From Janthinobacterium lividum (GTDB lineage Bacteria; Pseudomonadota; Gammaproteobacteria; Burkholderiales; Burkholderiaceae_D), in contig CAMBDR010000391.1 of the NCBI GenBank assembly GCA_945864765.1, positions 1 to 5,204 on the forward strand: a stretch of DNA of 5,204 nt, given 5' to 3'. The position numbers and the translations under genes are program-made. This document shows, in pieces, positions 4,996 to 5,204 of the stretch (within the stretch, counting starts at the first letter, position 1; each line of letters begins with the position of its first letter). The notes under the pieces are model-generated. The model searched no databases and was not told the origin of the DNA. It saw nothing but the letters and a program-made list of their open reading frames with translations.

Positions 4996-5204
4996 ATGAA
5001 AGTTTCTGAGATTCTTGAAGTAAAAGGTAATATTCTATACACCATCACCCCGGAAATGCCCCTGCAAGAAGCCGTCGATACCATGGCAGAAAAGGATATC
5101 GGTTCGCTGGTGGTGATGGAATTTGGCGAATTGGTCGGCATTCTCACCTTCCGCGAAGTCATTAAAACCCTGCATAGCAATGGCGGTTCCATCGGCAGCG
5201 ACAC
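4996..5204 (+). CDS. CBS-domain protein, N-terminal part (3' end beyond window)
   Basis: The frame opens at ATG 4996 behind a near-perfect AAAGGAG (4984-4990) at 5-nt spacing, and stays open to the window edge for 69 codons. The translation begins MKVSEIL and has the first CBS (cystathionine beta-synthase) motif almost complete: a T-I-T-P-E-M-P-L-Q-E-A-V strand/helix (16-27), then M-A-E-K-D-I-G-S-L-V-V-M (30-41), then G-E-L-V-G-I-L-T-F-R-E-V-I (44-56). CBS pairs (Bateman modules) bind adenosine nucleotides and sense energy state or S-adenosyl compounds. Small stand-alone CBS proteins of about 140-150 residues are common in proteobacteria, and this N-terminus looks like one; what follows cannot be seen. 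It is divergent from metY. No signal peptide is present, so it should be cytoplasmic. Confidence 0.88.
   Translation, partial: MKVSEILEVKGNILYTITPEMPLQEAVDTMAEKDIGSLVVMEFGELVGILTFREVIKTLHSNGGSIGSD

Noticed and set aside
4932..5204. Minus-strand 90-residue frame at the right edge
   Set aside because: It is the antisense shadow of the CBS-domain gene, which has a clear ribosome binding site and recognisable CBS motifs on the plus strand.

Overview
The window looks like a chromosomal segment of a Gram-negative proteobacterium. Protein style (the rhomboid, the MetY-type sulfhydrylase, the short CBS protein) and moderate-to-high GC with strong purine-rich ribosome binding sites suggest a betaproteobacterium. 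That placement is an impression from sequence style; no rRNA or other phylogenetic marker is present.

Layout, left to right. (1) Positions 1-89 hold the probable 3' end of an unidentified upstream gene, overlapping the start of a DUF1493-type small protein gene (83-454, +). (2) A rhomboid intramembrane serine protease gene (492-1079, -) converges on it. (3) A 179-bp divergent intergenic region carries a very good sigma70-type promoter (TTGCCA-17-TATTAT) for an orphan HigA-like antitoxin/regulator gene (1259-1549, +), with no HigB toxin gene beside it. (4) A clearly AT-rich two-gene cassette follows (1608-2515, +): a four-helix membrane protein and, 11 bp later, a soluble protein with an early His-His and a late Asn-Cys motif. 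This layout resembles permuted papain/NlpC-P60/LRAT-like cysteine hydrolases. The pair could be an immunity/effector module, but that is inference. (5) A short spacer with a perfect 8-bp inverted repeat separates it from the next unit. (6) A two-gene minus-strand operon follows: O-acetylhomoserine sulfhydrylase (metY, 3481-4788) and, 13 bp downstream, an alpha/beta hydrolase (2631-3467). (7) A 207-bp divergent region has an inverted repeat and a candidate promoter. (8) A CBS-domain protein gene starts at 4996 (+) and runs off the window.

The right half is ordinary housekeeping metabolism: PLP-dependent sulfur assimilation into homocysteine, a companion hydrolase and a CBS sensor-type protein. 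The left half (about 1-2570) is accessory in character: small or uncharacterised proteins, an orphan antitoxin and base composition that shifts abruptly. The part most worth a second look is the 1608-2515 pair.
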